This document shows, piece by piece, positions 1 to 8,763 of a stretch of DNA of 33,053 nucleotides. Position 1 is the first letter of the stretch, and every line of letters starts with the position of its first letter. The translations under genes were made by a program, and so were the position numbers. The notes beneath the pieces were generated by a model. That model was not told the DNA's origin. It did not search any database and saw only the letters and a list, made by a program, of their open reading frames with translations. The stretch comes from Bartonella tribocorum (lineage in GTDB: Bacteria; Pseudomonadota; Alphaproteobacteria; Rhizobiales; Rhizobiaceae): NCBI RefSeq assembly GCF_002778015.1, contig NZ_NJPP01000018.1, positions 1 through 33,053 on the forward strand, given 5' to 3'.

Positions 1-2
1 GA

Positions 3-335
3 CAAGCGGTTCAGACAAGCGGTTCAAAGCGTTCTTCAGAAAACCGCGTTCAAGAAATGACAGCGATTACCATGGGGCTTAAAGCTTTGGCCAAAGAACT
101 TAATATTCCCATCATTGCTCTTTCACAATTATCACGCCAAGTTGAAAACCGAACAGATAAACGTCCACAGCTTGCAGATCTACGAGAATCAGGTTCCATT
201 GAACAAGATGCCGATATTGTGCTTTTTGTTTATCGTGAAGAATATTATCTCAAAAAGGAAGAACCTAAAGAAGGCAGTGCTGAGTATAGCAGATGGCAAG
301 AGACAATGGAGAAAGCCAAGGGCAAAGCTGTGGTT
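3..335 (+). pseudogene. dnaB: Replicative DNA helicase DnaB, C-terminal fragment (cut by window edge)
   Basis: The frame is open from the left edge and reads as the RecA-like C-terminal part of the hexameric replicative helicase DnaB. Visible landmarks are [26 protein letters not shown] and the stretch [17 protein letters not shown] followed by YREEYY, which belong to the late helicase motifs. The usual DnaB C-terminus, the part after GKA that contains a GKxRxGPTG-like motif, is missing. From about base 336 the frame continues into phage tail gene X sequence instead. The piece is therefore a truncated copy fused to a phage remnant. Whether the upstream part is complete cannot be seen. An intact host dnaB elsewhere would be expected if this is a dead fragment. 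Confidence 0.8.
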
Positions 336-524
336 CAACATGCTATGGCTGTTTTAGGGGATCGTTCTCAAGTTGGAGCGATCAGAGGTTATTGTGAGGC
401 TACTTTACAAGCTAATCCAGGTATTGCGAGATATGGTGCCCTATTGCCGCGGGGCTTAAAAGTCTTTCTGCCTGAATTTGTTAGCCAAGAAAAGAACAGC
501 GTGCTGAGAAGGCTATGGGATTAA
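336..524 (+). pseudogene. X: P2-type tail protein X remnant, fused in frame to dnaB fragment
   Basis: Downstream of the dnaB homology the same frame encodes [18 protein letters not shown] followed by RGLKVFLPE. This is the conserved C-terminal half of the small P2 gpX-type tail protein, a LysM-like protein of about 70 residues needed for tail completion. Its normal N-terminus (KxGDxLD-like) is replaced by dnaB and unrecognisable sequence, so the protein is chimeric and probably not functional. Its stop codon overlaps the ATG of the next gene (TAATG at 522-526), the normal X-D coupling in these tail operons. The core homology covers about 399-500. Confidence 0.7.
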
Positions 525-1419
525 TGCGCACACATCCACTTTATTGAGGTGAAGGTGGGAGAGAAACTTGTTCATGAGGTTTTTTACCAGCGTCTTTTAG
601 CGGCAACCATTACGGACCATGCGGGCAATGAAGCCGATACATTTGAAGCAGAGTTTGATGATCGTGGCAATGATTTAGAGGTTCCCTCAAGCCAACAGTG
701 CACTCCAGGTTACCTTTGGTTATCAAAACAGCATCCGTGCCTTTATGGGGCGTTTTGTTGTTGAGTCGGTGGTGAGTATTGGGGGCAGTGATGGAGAGAT
801 TTTACGCCTTTGTGGCAAAAGTGCTTCGATGCAGAAAGAACTTAAAGAACAGGCGAGTGAACATTTTGACCACCAAACCATTGCTGAGATTGTCGAGACA
901 CTTGCCAAACGCCATGGCTATCAAGCAAAGGTGAGCCCCCAATTTACCAAACAAACTCTTCCTTATGTGGTGAGAACTGATCAATCGGCGGTTGACTTTT
1001 TAACCCGTCTTGCGGACCGCATGCGGGCGCGTTTTTTAATTAAAGACCATAAGTTTTTATTTTTAAGCGGGGATAATTTACCAGCCCTCACTCTTCATAA
1101 ACATGACTGTTCAAGCTGGGAATTCACATTAGAGCCGCGCACGCAATACGGCATCATTGAAGCTTCTTATTTTGATCGCTCAACAGGGCAACAATGCCAA
1201 GTCAAGCATCAAACAGGCTTTAGCAGTCCCGTGCGTCGTCTGCGCAGTTGTTATCCATGTCAAGAAGAAGCACAAGCGGCTGCTGCCTCAGAATCAGATC
1301 GCTTATGCCGTGCTGTGGGCAGTGGCTCCTTAACTCTTGCAGGACGCCCCGAAATCATGGCGGATCAACCGCTGCTGCTTCAAGAGTTTTGTATGAATAA
1401 CGCTAGATTATCATTATAA
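524..1419 (+). pseudogene. D: Phage late control protein D (P2 gpD-like), frameshifted and truncated copy
   Basis: Gene D makes the tail protein that works with the tape measure and tail tube in P2-type contractile tails. The start ATG at 524 overlaps the X stop, but the frame hits TGA at 545 after seven codons. The homology continues in a second frame (ATITDHAGNEADTFEAEFDD), shifts again near 690, and then stays open from about 691 to 1388 (GYQNSIRAFMGRFVVES through GRPEIMADQPLLLQ). After base 1388 the protein turns into unrelated residues and ends at 1419, because the rest of the gene lies 5.9 kb downstream. Two frameshifts plus the truncation make this a clear pseudogene. Confidence 0.85.
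1111..1388 (+). repeat. Direct repeat of gene D, left copy
   Basis: This 278-base internal segment of gene D is repeated in the same orientation at 7301-7577. The copies are nearly identical: scattered substitutions and one single-base deletion in the right copy at about 7408. The two copies bracket the cargo insert. The left copy stays joined to the 5' part of D and the right copy to the 3' part. This is the arrangement left by single-crossover integration of a molecule that carries a D fragment. Confidence 0.85.
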
Positions 1420-1819
1420 ATCAATCTTTTGTACAGAACTTAAGGGCGGGGTGATCTTTACAGTAATTTGGTTTTCTTGAAATTATAATACTTTCATCAA
1501 AAAAATTGCTCATAGTTTTCCATCTACTGTGCTGAATAAATAAGATATATCACGACAAGCCTAATGAAGTAGATTTAAGGTTATAGAAAAACTGTATATA
1601 TCATAATTTATCAGGATAATGGATTATTGTAATCGTACATTTTTTTATATATATCGCGACTGGATATGAAAATGAACGAAGCTCTAATTTTCTTGCTGCT
1701 AACTTGATGCTAAGCGGTGTGGAGCAAGAATAAGCCGTATTGTTATTCATACTTCCTATCTATAGTCTCAAAAGCATTATAGATGATGAATTTCCAAACT
1801 ATCAATTTCGAGGGCTACG
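1420..1819. other. AT-rich leader of the cargo operon, no gene
   Basis: These 400 bases hold no convincing reading frame. They separate the broken gene D from the cargo operon and presumably contain its promoter. A weak candidate is TTGTTA at 1740-1745 with TATAGT at 1761-1766, but the 15-base spacing is short and the assignment is a guess. The composition is clearly AT-rich and unlike the phage genes on either side. Confidence 0.4.
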
Positions 1820-2884
1820 GTGTTAGCTACATTACCTAAAGATATACGCTCTTTAATAATACAAGCGCCTATGGCTGGTGTATCGACGCCGGATATGGCG
1901 GCTGCCGTATCTAATTCTGGTGCGGTTGGTTCGATAGCTATTGGCGGATTAGGGCCGGATGAAGCAGTTTTGTTAATTCAAAAAACGAAAGCACTAACTG
2001 ATCGGCCGTTTAATATTAATCTTTTCTGTCATGATCCTTTTTTGCGTGTGGATACAGCAAAAGATTCTCATTGGCGAACTAAGCTAAATGATAATTTTTT
2101 AGGTGGGGAAACGATTCTAAATACTCCTCTTAAGAATATATACGCCTCTATTAAAAATAATAAGGATTTAGCTATCGCCGTCGCTGCACAAGCCCCTGAT
2201 ATTATTAGCTTTCATTTTGGTGTCCCTGATGATGATATCATTGACATCTTTCGACAGACCGGTGCCAAACTTATGGCTACTGCAACTTGTCTTGAGGAAG
2301 GGAAAGAAATTGCAGTCAAAGGTTTGGATGCAATAATTGCTCAAGGCTTTGAGGCAGGAGGACACCGCGGACAATTTAATCTTTCACAATTCGACGAGAA
2401 GTTATCAACGCACGTCTTGACTCGACTTTTGGCCCAGTACTTGTCACTTCCTATAATTGCTGCGGGCGGTATAATGACTGGGGCTGATATAGCGAGCGTT
2501 ATGCTCATGGGTGCTCAGGGAGTGCAATTAGGGAGTGCCTTTATAGGTTGTAGCGAAAGCGGTGCGAGTCGTTGTCATAAAAATCTTTTGAAGTCTGATA
2601 AATCCATACCAACCGTTTTGACACGAGCTATTTCTGGGCGGCCTGCGCGGTCAATAATGACGCCGTTTGTCCAATGGGCGATGAGTATTACTGATAAGGA
2701 TATTCCGGAGTATCCTTACGGTTATGATGCCTTCAAGCAGCTGCAAAAAAGTATGCTCTTACGAGGAGATCTTGATATAGGTCCTTTTTGGGCGGGGCAA
2801 AGTGCTTTCTTGGCGCGTTTTATTCCGGCAGCACAAATTATTGCAGAGTTAGAAAACGAGTATGCTTACTATATACAGGGCTAA
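1820..2884 (+). CDS. Nitronate monooxygenase (class I, 2-nitropropane dioxygenase family)
   Basis: This 354-residue protein is an FMN-dependent TIM-barrel enzyme of the nitronate monooxygenase family, which oxidises toxic alkyl nitronates such as propionate 3-nitronate. Visible family motifs are QAPMAG (15-20), NLFCH (67-71), SFHFG (130-134, with the likely catalytic His132), QGFEAGGHRG (175-184), the phosphate-binding AAGGI (214-218) and LGSAFIGCSESG (237-248). The length is normal for the family. The start is GTG at 1820, preceded by GAGGG at 1810-1814; this frame starts directly with a sequence matching the family N-terminus. It is the first gene of a three-gene operon with an MFS transporter and a flavoprotein. 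FabK-type enoyl reductases share the fold, but the AGGHRG and HFG motifs fit the monooxygenase better. Confidence 0.85.
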   Translation: MLATLPKDIRSLIIQAPMAGVSTPDMAAAVSNSGAVGSIAIGGLGPDEAVLLIQKTKALTDRPFNINLFCHDPFLRVDTAKDSHWRTKLNDNFLGGETILNTPLKNIYASIKNNKDLAIAVAAQAPDIISFHFGVPDDDIIDIFRQTGAKLMATATCLEEGKEIAVKGLDAIIAQGFEAGGHRGQFNLSQFDEKLSTHVLTRLLAQYLSLPIIAAGGIMTGADIASVMLMGAQGVQLGSAFIGCSESGASRCHKNLLKSDKSIPTVLTRAISGRPARSIMTPFVQWAMSITDKDIPEYPYGYDAFKQLQKSMLLRGDLDIGPFWAGQSAFLARFIPAAQIIAELENEYAYYIQG

Positions 2885-2907
2885 GAAAAAGTGAATCTAA
2901 AGCTAAT

Positions 2908-4077
2908 ATGACAATGAATAAAACGGTCAAGTACGTATTGAGTGGATTTGCGGCATCCTTGGTTGGTATAGGTTTATCACGCTTTGCTTATACGCCTGCA
3001 ACACATTATCTCATAAGCCAAGGTTGGCTTGATGAAAATCATATTTTTTGGGTAGGTTCTGCAAATTTTTTAGGTTACTTCATTGGTGCTTTTTCATCCC
3101 CTTATATTTTACGCCTCACTTCTCCAAGATATGCATTGAGATTGGCATTCTTCATGAGTGGGCTGTCTTTTTTATGTTGTTGTTATCCATATGGAAGCTT
3201 GTGGTTCATGATATGGCGTTTTATTGTAGGCTTGTCGGGTGGGGTCTTAACAGCTGTGGCTGCTCCGACTTTGTTATCAGCTATAGAACCAAAAGATCGG
3301 GCTCGTTCTGGTGGCATAATGTTCTCAGGGGTGGGGTTAGGCTTGCTATTGTCTGCTTTGTTTACACCTATGATAGCAAGTATTAAAGTATATTATTATT
3401 GGGGGGCACTTTTTTTAATCACTCTTATATTCTTTATAATAACCTATCAGTTTATACCCAACACGAATTTTAAGCATATTAAAAAGTCGTATAAGTCTAA
3501 GCGAATAGATTATTTCATATATCTAACATATGGCATAAATGCTGCAGCGTTTATGCCATATATATTGTTTCTTGTGAATTTTGTTTTGCTTCGCACAACA
3601 CCATCAACCTATTTTGCTTCTATCATTTGGCTAGTTTATGCCTTTGGTGCGTTTTTAGGAGCCATAATATTGGGCATAGCAGCCAAGAAAACATCGTATC
3701 GCTCAGTGATTTTTTTGATGAATTTTGTGCAATTATTTGCCTCGTTTCTATTGCTATTGTTCCCTGATTTGAAGATTGTGTTGTTACTACCGGCTCTGAT
3801 TATGGGGGCCGCTACCCCTGGCATTGTGCCCTTATATCTTGGTTTAATAGGAGAATTGTCTTCATCTGATCCACAAATTCAGCAGATTATCTGGAGCAGA
3901 GCAGTGTCAGCATTTTCCTTATCACAAGCAATAGCTGCGTATATGTTTACTTGGCTTTTCTATATAATAGAGAATTATATCCTAATATTCTCTATTTCAT
4001 CATTTCTTCTTTTTATTCTATGCGTGTGGTTTATACAGGAAGGACACTATGGTTACAAACAGAAAAAAAACCATTAA
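2908..4077 (+). CDS. MFS transporter, YbfB/YjiJ-like
   Basis: This 389-residue integral inner-membrane protein has about twelve hydrophobic segments and belongs to the major facilitator superfamily. The N-terminus (GIGLSRFAYTPATHYL, then NFLGYFIGAF) has the pattern of the YbfB/YjiJ group, whose substrates are mostly unknown. ATG 2908 is chosen because it lies 23 bases after the upstream stop and immediately before the first membrane segment; an earlier in-frame start at 2788 would overlap the monooxygenase by about 100 bases. ATG 2914 is an alternative. Its last 29 bases overlap the flavoprotein gene, so the two are translationally coupled. Export of a product or by-product of the neighbouring enzymes is inferred from context. 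Confidence 0.85.
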   Translation: MTMNKTVKYVLSGFAASLVGIGLSRFAYTPATHYLISQGWLDENHIFWVGSANFLGYFIGAFSSPYILRLTSPRYALRLAFFMSGLSFLCCCYPYGSLWFMIWRFIVGLSGGVLTAVAAPTLLSAIEPKDRARSGGIMFSGVGLGLLLSALFTPMIASIKVYYYWGALFLITLIFFIITYQFIPNTNFKHIKKSYKSKRIDYFIYLTYGINAAAFMPYILFLVNFVLLRTTPSTYFASIIWLVYAFGAFLGAIILGIAAKKTSYRSVIFLMNFVQLFASFLLLLFPDLKIVLLLPALIMGAATPGIVPLYLGLIGELSSSDPQIQQIIWSRAVSAFSLSQAIAAYMFTWLFYIIENYILIFSISSFLLFILCVWFIQEGHYGYKQKKNH

Positions 4078-5884
4078 TTGTGCTATCATCGGTTTTGGGG
4101 CGCGTGGCATTAGTTTTTATGAGAGGATAAATGCCTATGCTCGTCGTTATATAAGTAGTGTGCATATAAACCTGACAATATTTGATCCTAAAGAACATGG
4201 TTGTGGATCTCATTCGCCAAGACAAGCAGATTATCTCTTAGTCAATACAGTTGCATCGCAAATGACTATGTTCTTAGATAAAACTTGTGAAGTTTCTGGC
4301 CCATATACCAACGGACCATCATTTGCTCAATGGGCTAAAGATGCAGGTATCCGTAAAATAGGTTCTAACTTTTATCATATGGCTGAAGACTCAGATGTTG
4401 GAGCACCTATAGACGATAATGACTATCTATCACGTGCTGAATTAGGGAATTATTTACAATTCGTTGTAGATCTATTGACAGCAAACAGACCGCGTAATGT
4501 AGATGTGTCCATTATCAGATCTCATGTGATTGATATTAAGCCATTATCAGAGCGTGAGTTTATTGTTGTGGTAGATGGAGATTATAAGCAGTCCTTTGAA
4601 TTTATATTTATGACTACCGGGCATGGTACTAATATACTCACAGAAAATGAGCAACGAAAAATAGATTTTGTTTCTTCAAATAAGCATAAAAATCCCAATT
4701 TAGGATTTATAAGATCTCCTTATCCTTTATCTATGATGGAAAGTGTTAGCCCTGACGCTCGAGTGTTGGTGCAGGGTATGGGACTAACGGCGCATGATGT
4801 TATCGCCGAGCTAACTGTTGGAAGAGGAGGCCGATATAAAGAGAACAGAGGCCGCTTGGAATATATACCATCAGGGCGAGAGCCTGTCATCAGTCTCTTC
4901 TCAAGACAAGGACTTCCATTTTCTTCTAGAGCCATAAATGAGAAAGGGGTCTCTGAGGCTTATACAGCTGAATTCTTTACCTTAGATTATTTCAAATCTC
5001 TGCGGCAGGAAAAAAAGAAATTTGATTTTTTTGAAGATGTTCTTCCAGTCTTGAAAAAGGAAATGTTGAGGGCATACTATCATGCCGTGGGTAAGACTAC
5101 GTGCATTGACTATGAAGATTTTAGGAAAATTGACGAAATATTATATCCCTTACACGGCATTGTATTCAAAAGTGCCGTTGATTACAAACGCTATATCTAT
5201 GATTTTTTGGAAGACGATCTCAAAAATGCTTATGCAGGAAATGTTTCTGGCAGTGTCAAAGCAGCAGCCGATGTCTTGAGAGATGTGCGTGATACCATGC
5301 GCTATTGCGTTGAATGGGGTGGTTTGACACCAGAGTCGCATGCTCGTTTTGTAAGCGACTTTGTCCCTATTATGAATCGTATAGCTGTCGGCCCACCTTT
5401 AGTGCGGAACAGGCAGTTACTCGCTTTAATCGATAGTGGTTTACTTTGCATAGACCTTGGTCCTTCACCTATTTTAGAAATTGACGAGAAAAATTCTGCT
5501 TTCCGTATTGTTGGTACTTTCTCAGAAGAAATAACGACTCAGTCCGCAGATGTTGTTATCCAAGCAAGGATAGATCCATTTGATATAAATCTTGAGCGCT
5601 CACCATTAATCAGAAACCTCTTTAGTAAGGGTTTTCTCACAGAATATGTCAATGGAGACTATCATACTGGTGGCTTGAATATTGATAGAAATTATAACAT
5701 TATCGATCTCAATGGAGGTGTGAGAAAAAATGTGTGGTCTTTGGGTAATCCGGTTGAAGGTCCTTGTTTTTTTACCTTTGTTCTGCCACGACCAGGTGTG
5801 AACTCTCGCTTTCTATTGGATTCGGATAAATGTATACAGCAGATGTTTAATGAAATAGAAGTGAATTATGTCACATCTAGGTAA
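4049..5884 (+). CDS. FAD/NAD(P)-binding flavoprotein, possible N-oxygenase (unassigned)
   Basis: This 611-residue protein starts at ATG 4049 behind a strong AGGAAGGA site at 4036-4043. The N-terminus carries a dinucleotide-binding motif (IIGFGARG, 13-20), followed by DYLLVNTVASQMTMFLD (61-77), the signature of the FAD_NAD_binding_9 type of flavoproteins. A second Rossmann-like motif, VLVQGMGLTAHD, lies at 239-250, and TTGHGTN near 189-195 fits the FAD-contact segment. The C-terminal part ends with a conserved-looking block around LGNPVEGPCFFTF. The family is distantly related to N-hydroxylating monooxygenases and includes enzymes of nitro/nitroso metabolism. A specific reaction cannot be assigned from sequence alone. 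Coupling to the transporter and co-occurrence with nitronate monooxygenase suggest nitrogen-oxide chemistry (inference). Confidence 0.75.
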   Translation: MVTNRKKTINCAIIGFGARGISFYERINAYARRYISSVHINLTIFDPKEHGCGSHSPRQADYLLVNTVASQMTMFLDKTCEVSGPYTNGPSFAQWAKDAGIRKIGSNFYHMAEDSDVGAPIDDNDYLSRAELGNYLQFVVDLLTANRPRNVDVSIIRSHVIDIKPLSEREFIVVVDGDYKQSFEFIFMTTGHGTNILTENEQRKIDFVSSNKHKNPNLGFIRSPYPLSMMESVSPDARVLVQGMGLTAHDVIAELTVGRGGRYKENRGRLEYIPSGREPVISLFSRQGLPFSSRAINEKGVSEAYTAEFFTLDYFKSLRQEKKKFDFFEDVLPVLKKEMLRAYYHAVGKTTCIDYEDFRKIDEILYPLHGIVFKSAVDYKRYIYDFLEDDLKNAYAGNVSGSVKAAADVLRDVRDTMRYCVEWGGLTPESHARFVSDFVPIMNRIAVGPPLVRNRQLLALIDSGLLCIDLGPSPILEIDEKNSAFRIVGTFSEEITTQSADVVIQARIDPFDINLERSPLIRNLFSKGFLTEYVNGDYHTGGLNIDRNYNIIDLNGGVRKNVWSLGNPVEGPCFFTFVLPRPGVNSRFLLDSDKCIQQMFNEIEVNYVTSR

Positions 5885-7300
5885 ATTTAATCCCTCAAAA
5901 AGTGTTTGAAGGTGCTAAGTAAACAGTTTAAGCGTGGTAGGGATATTCGGCAGCATGTTTTGGGTAACTCTCATGTTGATGATTGGTGAAAAGAAGTAAA
6001 TTATCGATAAATAAAAAAATGTTACAAGAACGGATAACTGTTTGTGTGTGGAGATATCTCGATTGAGGCGAAAAGGATAGAAGTTTCGCTACTGTATGCA
6101 TGCTTATGGATATGGGAAAGATTCTTGAAGTAAAGCCACATGTGATAGACGCACTGAACATTGGTTAAACTAAGGAAAACTACGTGAGGGTAGTATTCAG
6201 CTAATGAATTAATTTTATTCGCTTGTTTGTGCACCACAAGAGGGTGGTGTATGGAGGACTGGAGAAGAGAGGTGGAAAAATGCCTCTCATAGATCACTTT
6301 GGGGGTGTTGCGACATTGTAAGTTTCACTCTTAATTTGAATAGAATGCACGCCATTGCTCAGCATTTCTGCATTTATCCTGTTGCAGCAATGGGCAAATT
6401 TATTCAAGGCGTTTTTTGGATTTTCTCACAATATCTCATCCACGTTTAAGAGGGCTTAAAACCTCGAAAAGAGTGGACTGAGTAAATTTAGCTTCATGGG
6501 ATAAAAAATTTCATATATCAGAGGATAGCTTGCTAATTCAATTCCTCGCACAGTTTACCTCTCCGTTTTCATCACATCTAAATTTGCTGTTGTTTCTGTG
6601 ATGTTTTTCTTTTCAACTGGAGTCATGGAATCTAATTTTCTGGTGCAATGTCAATAAAATGGGCTTTATTTATTTACACGTGGGATATGGTGAAGAGGCG
6701 TATGAGTATATTTATCGGTGAGATATCGAGGATCTTGAAATGGATTATTACCTTAATTCCATTCATAAAATGCTTTTTAAGATTAAGAATGTCGGTGCGT
6801 TTTCTATAAGTTTGTTGCTGTAAAGGAGAGGGGTGGTAAGCAGTGTCGGGATGTTTTTTTTGAAGAGTCCACCCTAGACAGTGGAAAAGAAAATGTATGA
6901 GATACATTAACTTAAATGGCTTAGATCTGATGAAAAAGTTTGAAGTTTTTTTCAAAATCTCTACCCTTTTTCTGCTGGTTATGGGACGATTGGCTATGGA
7001 CATATGGTGCGCTAAAGTGATTTTGTAGTCAAGGTGTGACAGGATAAAAACTAAAAAAATATGACATTAAAAATATGACATTAAAGTATCGGGTTGCAGG
7101 AAATTTTTGCTGAATATCTATCTTTAAGGAGTGTGTTTTCTTATGCTTTTTGTCAGAATATTACCTGTGTTGTAGCGGGTGTATGGGGTATGTCGTTGGA
7201 ATTGTAAGATTGCACGAGCTCAAATGGTCTTGCAGTATAATATAGTAGATCCTTTTTCGAATGTTTTGGGGCTTTTGCTGAATTTTTATTTTGCTACTTT
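5885..7300. other. 1.4 kb AT-rich stretch without a convincing gene
   Basis: There is no reading frame here with family resemblance, a plausible ribosome site and coding-like composition. Frames on the minus strand at about 5928-6297 and 6674-7003 translate to low-complexity, histidine- and serine-rich peptides without motifs and look accidental. A short tandem duplication of an AATATGACATTAA unit is visible near 7057-7085. The stretch probably represents decayed host or mobile DNA carried with the cargo. It ends exactly where gene D sequence resumes. Confidence 0.5.
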
Positions 7301-7577
7301 TCGAGTTGGGAATTCACACTAGAGCCGCGCACACAATATGGCACCATTGAAGCTTCTTATTTTGATCGCTCAACAGGGCAACAATGCCAAGTCAAGCATC
7401 AAACAGTTTTAGCGGTCCTGTGCGTCGTCTGCGCAGTTGCTATCCTTGCAAGGAAGAAGCACAAGCGGCGGCTGCTTCCGAGTCGGATCGCTTATGCCGT
7501 GCTGTAGGCAGTGGTTCCTTAACGCTTGCGGGACGCCCCGAAATCATGGCGGATCAACCGCTGCTGCTTCAAGGGTT
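7301..7577 (+). repeat. Direct repeat of gene D, right copy
   Basis: This 277-base segment matches 1111-1388 in the same orientation. It begins abruptly after unrelated AT-rich sequence and carries a one-base deletion at about 7408, where the left copy reads CAGGCTTTAGC and this one CAGTTTTAGC. The deletion shifts the reading frame, so the two copies have diverged since duplication or came from different phages. Confidence 0.85.
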
Positions 7578-7698
7578 CCGTAAAGAAATTAATGGGTCAT
7601 GGAAAGCCGCAACCGTTACCCACAGCTATGAAAAACAAAGCGGTTACACAACAGAAATTACGCTAGAAGCACCAAATCAAGGAAAGGAACAAAAATAG
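7301..7698 (+). pseudogene. D: Phage late control protein D, 3' fragment
   Basis: This is the C-terminal part of the gpD-like tail protein. It begins inside the repeat, is frameshifted near 7408, then reads SGPVRRLRSCYPC through GRPEIMADQPLLLQGF and on to the natural end (VTHSYEKQSGYTTEITLEAP). It supplies the end missing from the copy at 524-1419. The 5' part of the gene is absent here, so it is a fragment. An ATG at 7384 opens the downstream frame but is probably not a real start. Confidence 0.85.
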
Positions 7699-7699
7699 A

Positions 7700-7720
7700 G
7701 GCTGGGCTGGTCACCCAGCC
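7700..7720. repeat. Hairpin after gene D
   Basis: A perfect 7-base inverted repeat (GGCTGGG, seven-base loop, CCCAGCC) lies directly behind the gene D stop. It has no following T-run, so an intrinsic terminator is doubtful. It could be a mRNA stability hairpin at the end of the tail operon. Confidence 0.4.
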
Positions 7721-7818
7721 AACGGGAACAGTTTAGCGACAACCCCATCTGATGCAACTTAACTTAACATCGCAGCCACTTCTTATCACTTAAAGCAATG
7801 AGAAGACGGTTAACATAG

Positions 7819-8661
7819 ATGAAAGAGTGTAAAAAAATAATGGATATACTTCATAAGGAAAAATTAAAATCTGTTGAACCTATTTCACCAGCTGCTGCTT
7901 ATATTGGGGGAAAAAGAAGATTAGCCAAAGCCATTGTCAAAATCATTGAAGATATTCCACATAGCATTTATGCCGAGCCTTTCGTTGGTATGGGTGGAAT
8001 ATTCTTTAGACGGAAACTGATTCCATCTACTGAAATTATCAATGATTTTTCAGGAGATGTGGTGAATTTTTTTCGGGTGTTACAACGCCATTATCACCCT
8101 TTTATAGAACTGTTAGCGTTTCAAATAAGCAGCCGTGAGACGTTTGAACGCTTACAGACACAAAATCCAGAAACGCTTACGGATTTAGAACGGGCTTTGC
8201 GGTTTTTATATTTGCAGCGTTTAAGTTTTAGTGGGAAAGTAGTAGAGCGTACGTTTAGAGTTGAGACAGACCGTAGTGCACGGTTTAATCCCTTCAAACT
8301 TGAAGGTATATTAAAGCTTATTTACCGCCGTTTAGCGAGAGTTATCATTGAACATTTAGATTGGTCTGATTTTATTGTGCGTTATGACCGGCCAAATACC
8401 TTGTTTTATCTTGATCCACCTTATTTTGGTGTTGAGGATTATTATGGCAAAGACTTGTTTAAGCGGGAGGATTACCAGACGATGTCTATGCTGCTTGCAC
8501 AATTAAAGGGGAAGTTTCTTCTCTCTCTCAATGATGTGCTAGAGATTCGAAAAACCTTCAGTCAATTCCATATAAAAGAGGTAAGAACAATTTATTCCTG
8601 TAATTTGTCAAATAATGCGATTCCGGCAAAGGAACTCATCATTACCAATTGTGATATTTAG
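7819..8661 (+). CDS. DNA adenine methyltransferase, D12 (Dam) class
   Basis: This 280-residue N6-adenine methyltransferase transfers a methyl group from S-adenosylmethionine to adenine in DNA. The AdoMet-binding parts are YIGGKRRL (near residues 28-35) and AEPFVGMGG (near 53-61), followed by INDFSGDVVNFF. The catalytic motif DPPYF follows at about 199-203. The length fits phage Dam-like enzymes. The start may be ATG 7819 or the later in-frame ATG 7840; neither has a strong ribosome site. It follows the gene D fragment at the end of the P2-like tail remnant, a usual place for an anti-restriction methylase in phages. It has no restriction partner nearby, so it is read as a solitary phage methylase. 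The recognition sequence is unknown. Confidence 0.88.
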   Translation: MKECKKIMDILHKEKLKSVEPISPAAAYIGGKRRLAKAIVKIIEDIPHSIYAEPFVGMGGIFFRRKLIPSTEIINDFSGDVVNFFRVLQRHYHPFIELLAFQISSRETFERLQTQNPETLTDLERALRFLYLQRLSFSGKVVERTFRVETDRSARFNPFKLEGILKLIYRRLARVIIEHLDWSDFIVRYDRPNTLFYLDPPYFGVEDYYGKDLFKREDYQTMSMLLAQLKGKFLLSLNDVLEIRKTFSQFHIKEVRTIYSCNLSNNAIPAKELIITNCDI

Positions 8662-8763
8662 GAGAAGAGAAAAAGATCTATTAAAGGGATTTAAACAATC
8701 TTTGAAAGGTCTTTGAAGACCCTTTGAGAACCCCTTAAAAAACCTTTGAAAAAAAATAAATTG

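Noticed and set aside
2788-2907. Longer N-terminus of the MFS transporter
   Set aside because: It would overlap the monooxygenase gene by about 100 bases, and the added residues are unlike the family; ATG 2908 starts just before the first membrane segment.
5928-7003. Minus-strand frames in the empty part of the cargo
   Set aside because: Low-complexity translations, no recognisable domains and no ribosome sites.
7819-8661. Restriction-modification system around the methylase
   Set aside because: No endonuclease or specificity gene is adjacent; the enzyme is better explained as a solitary phage methylase.
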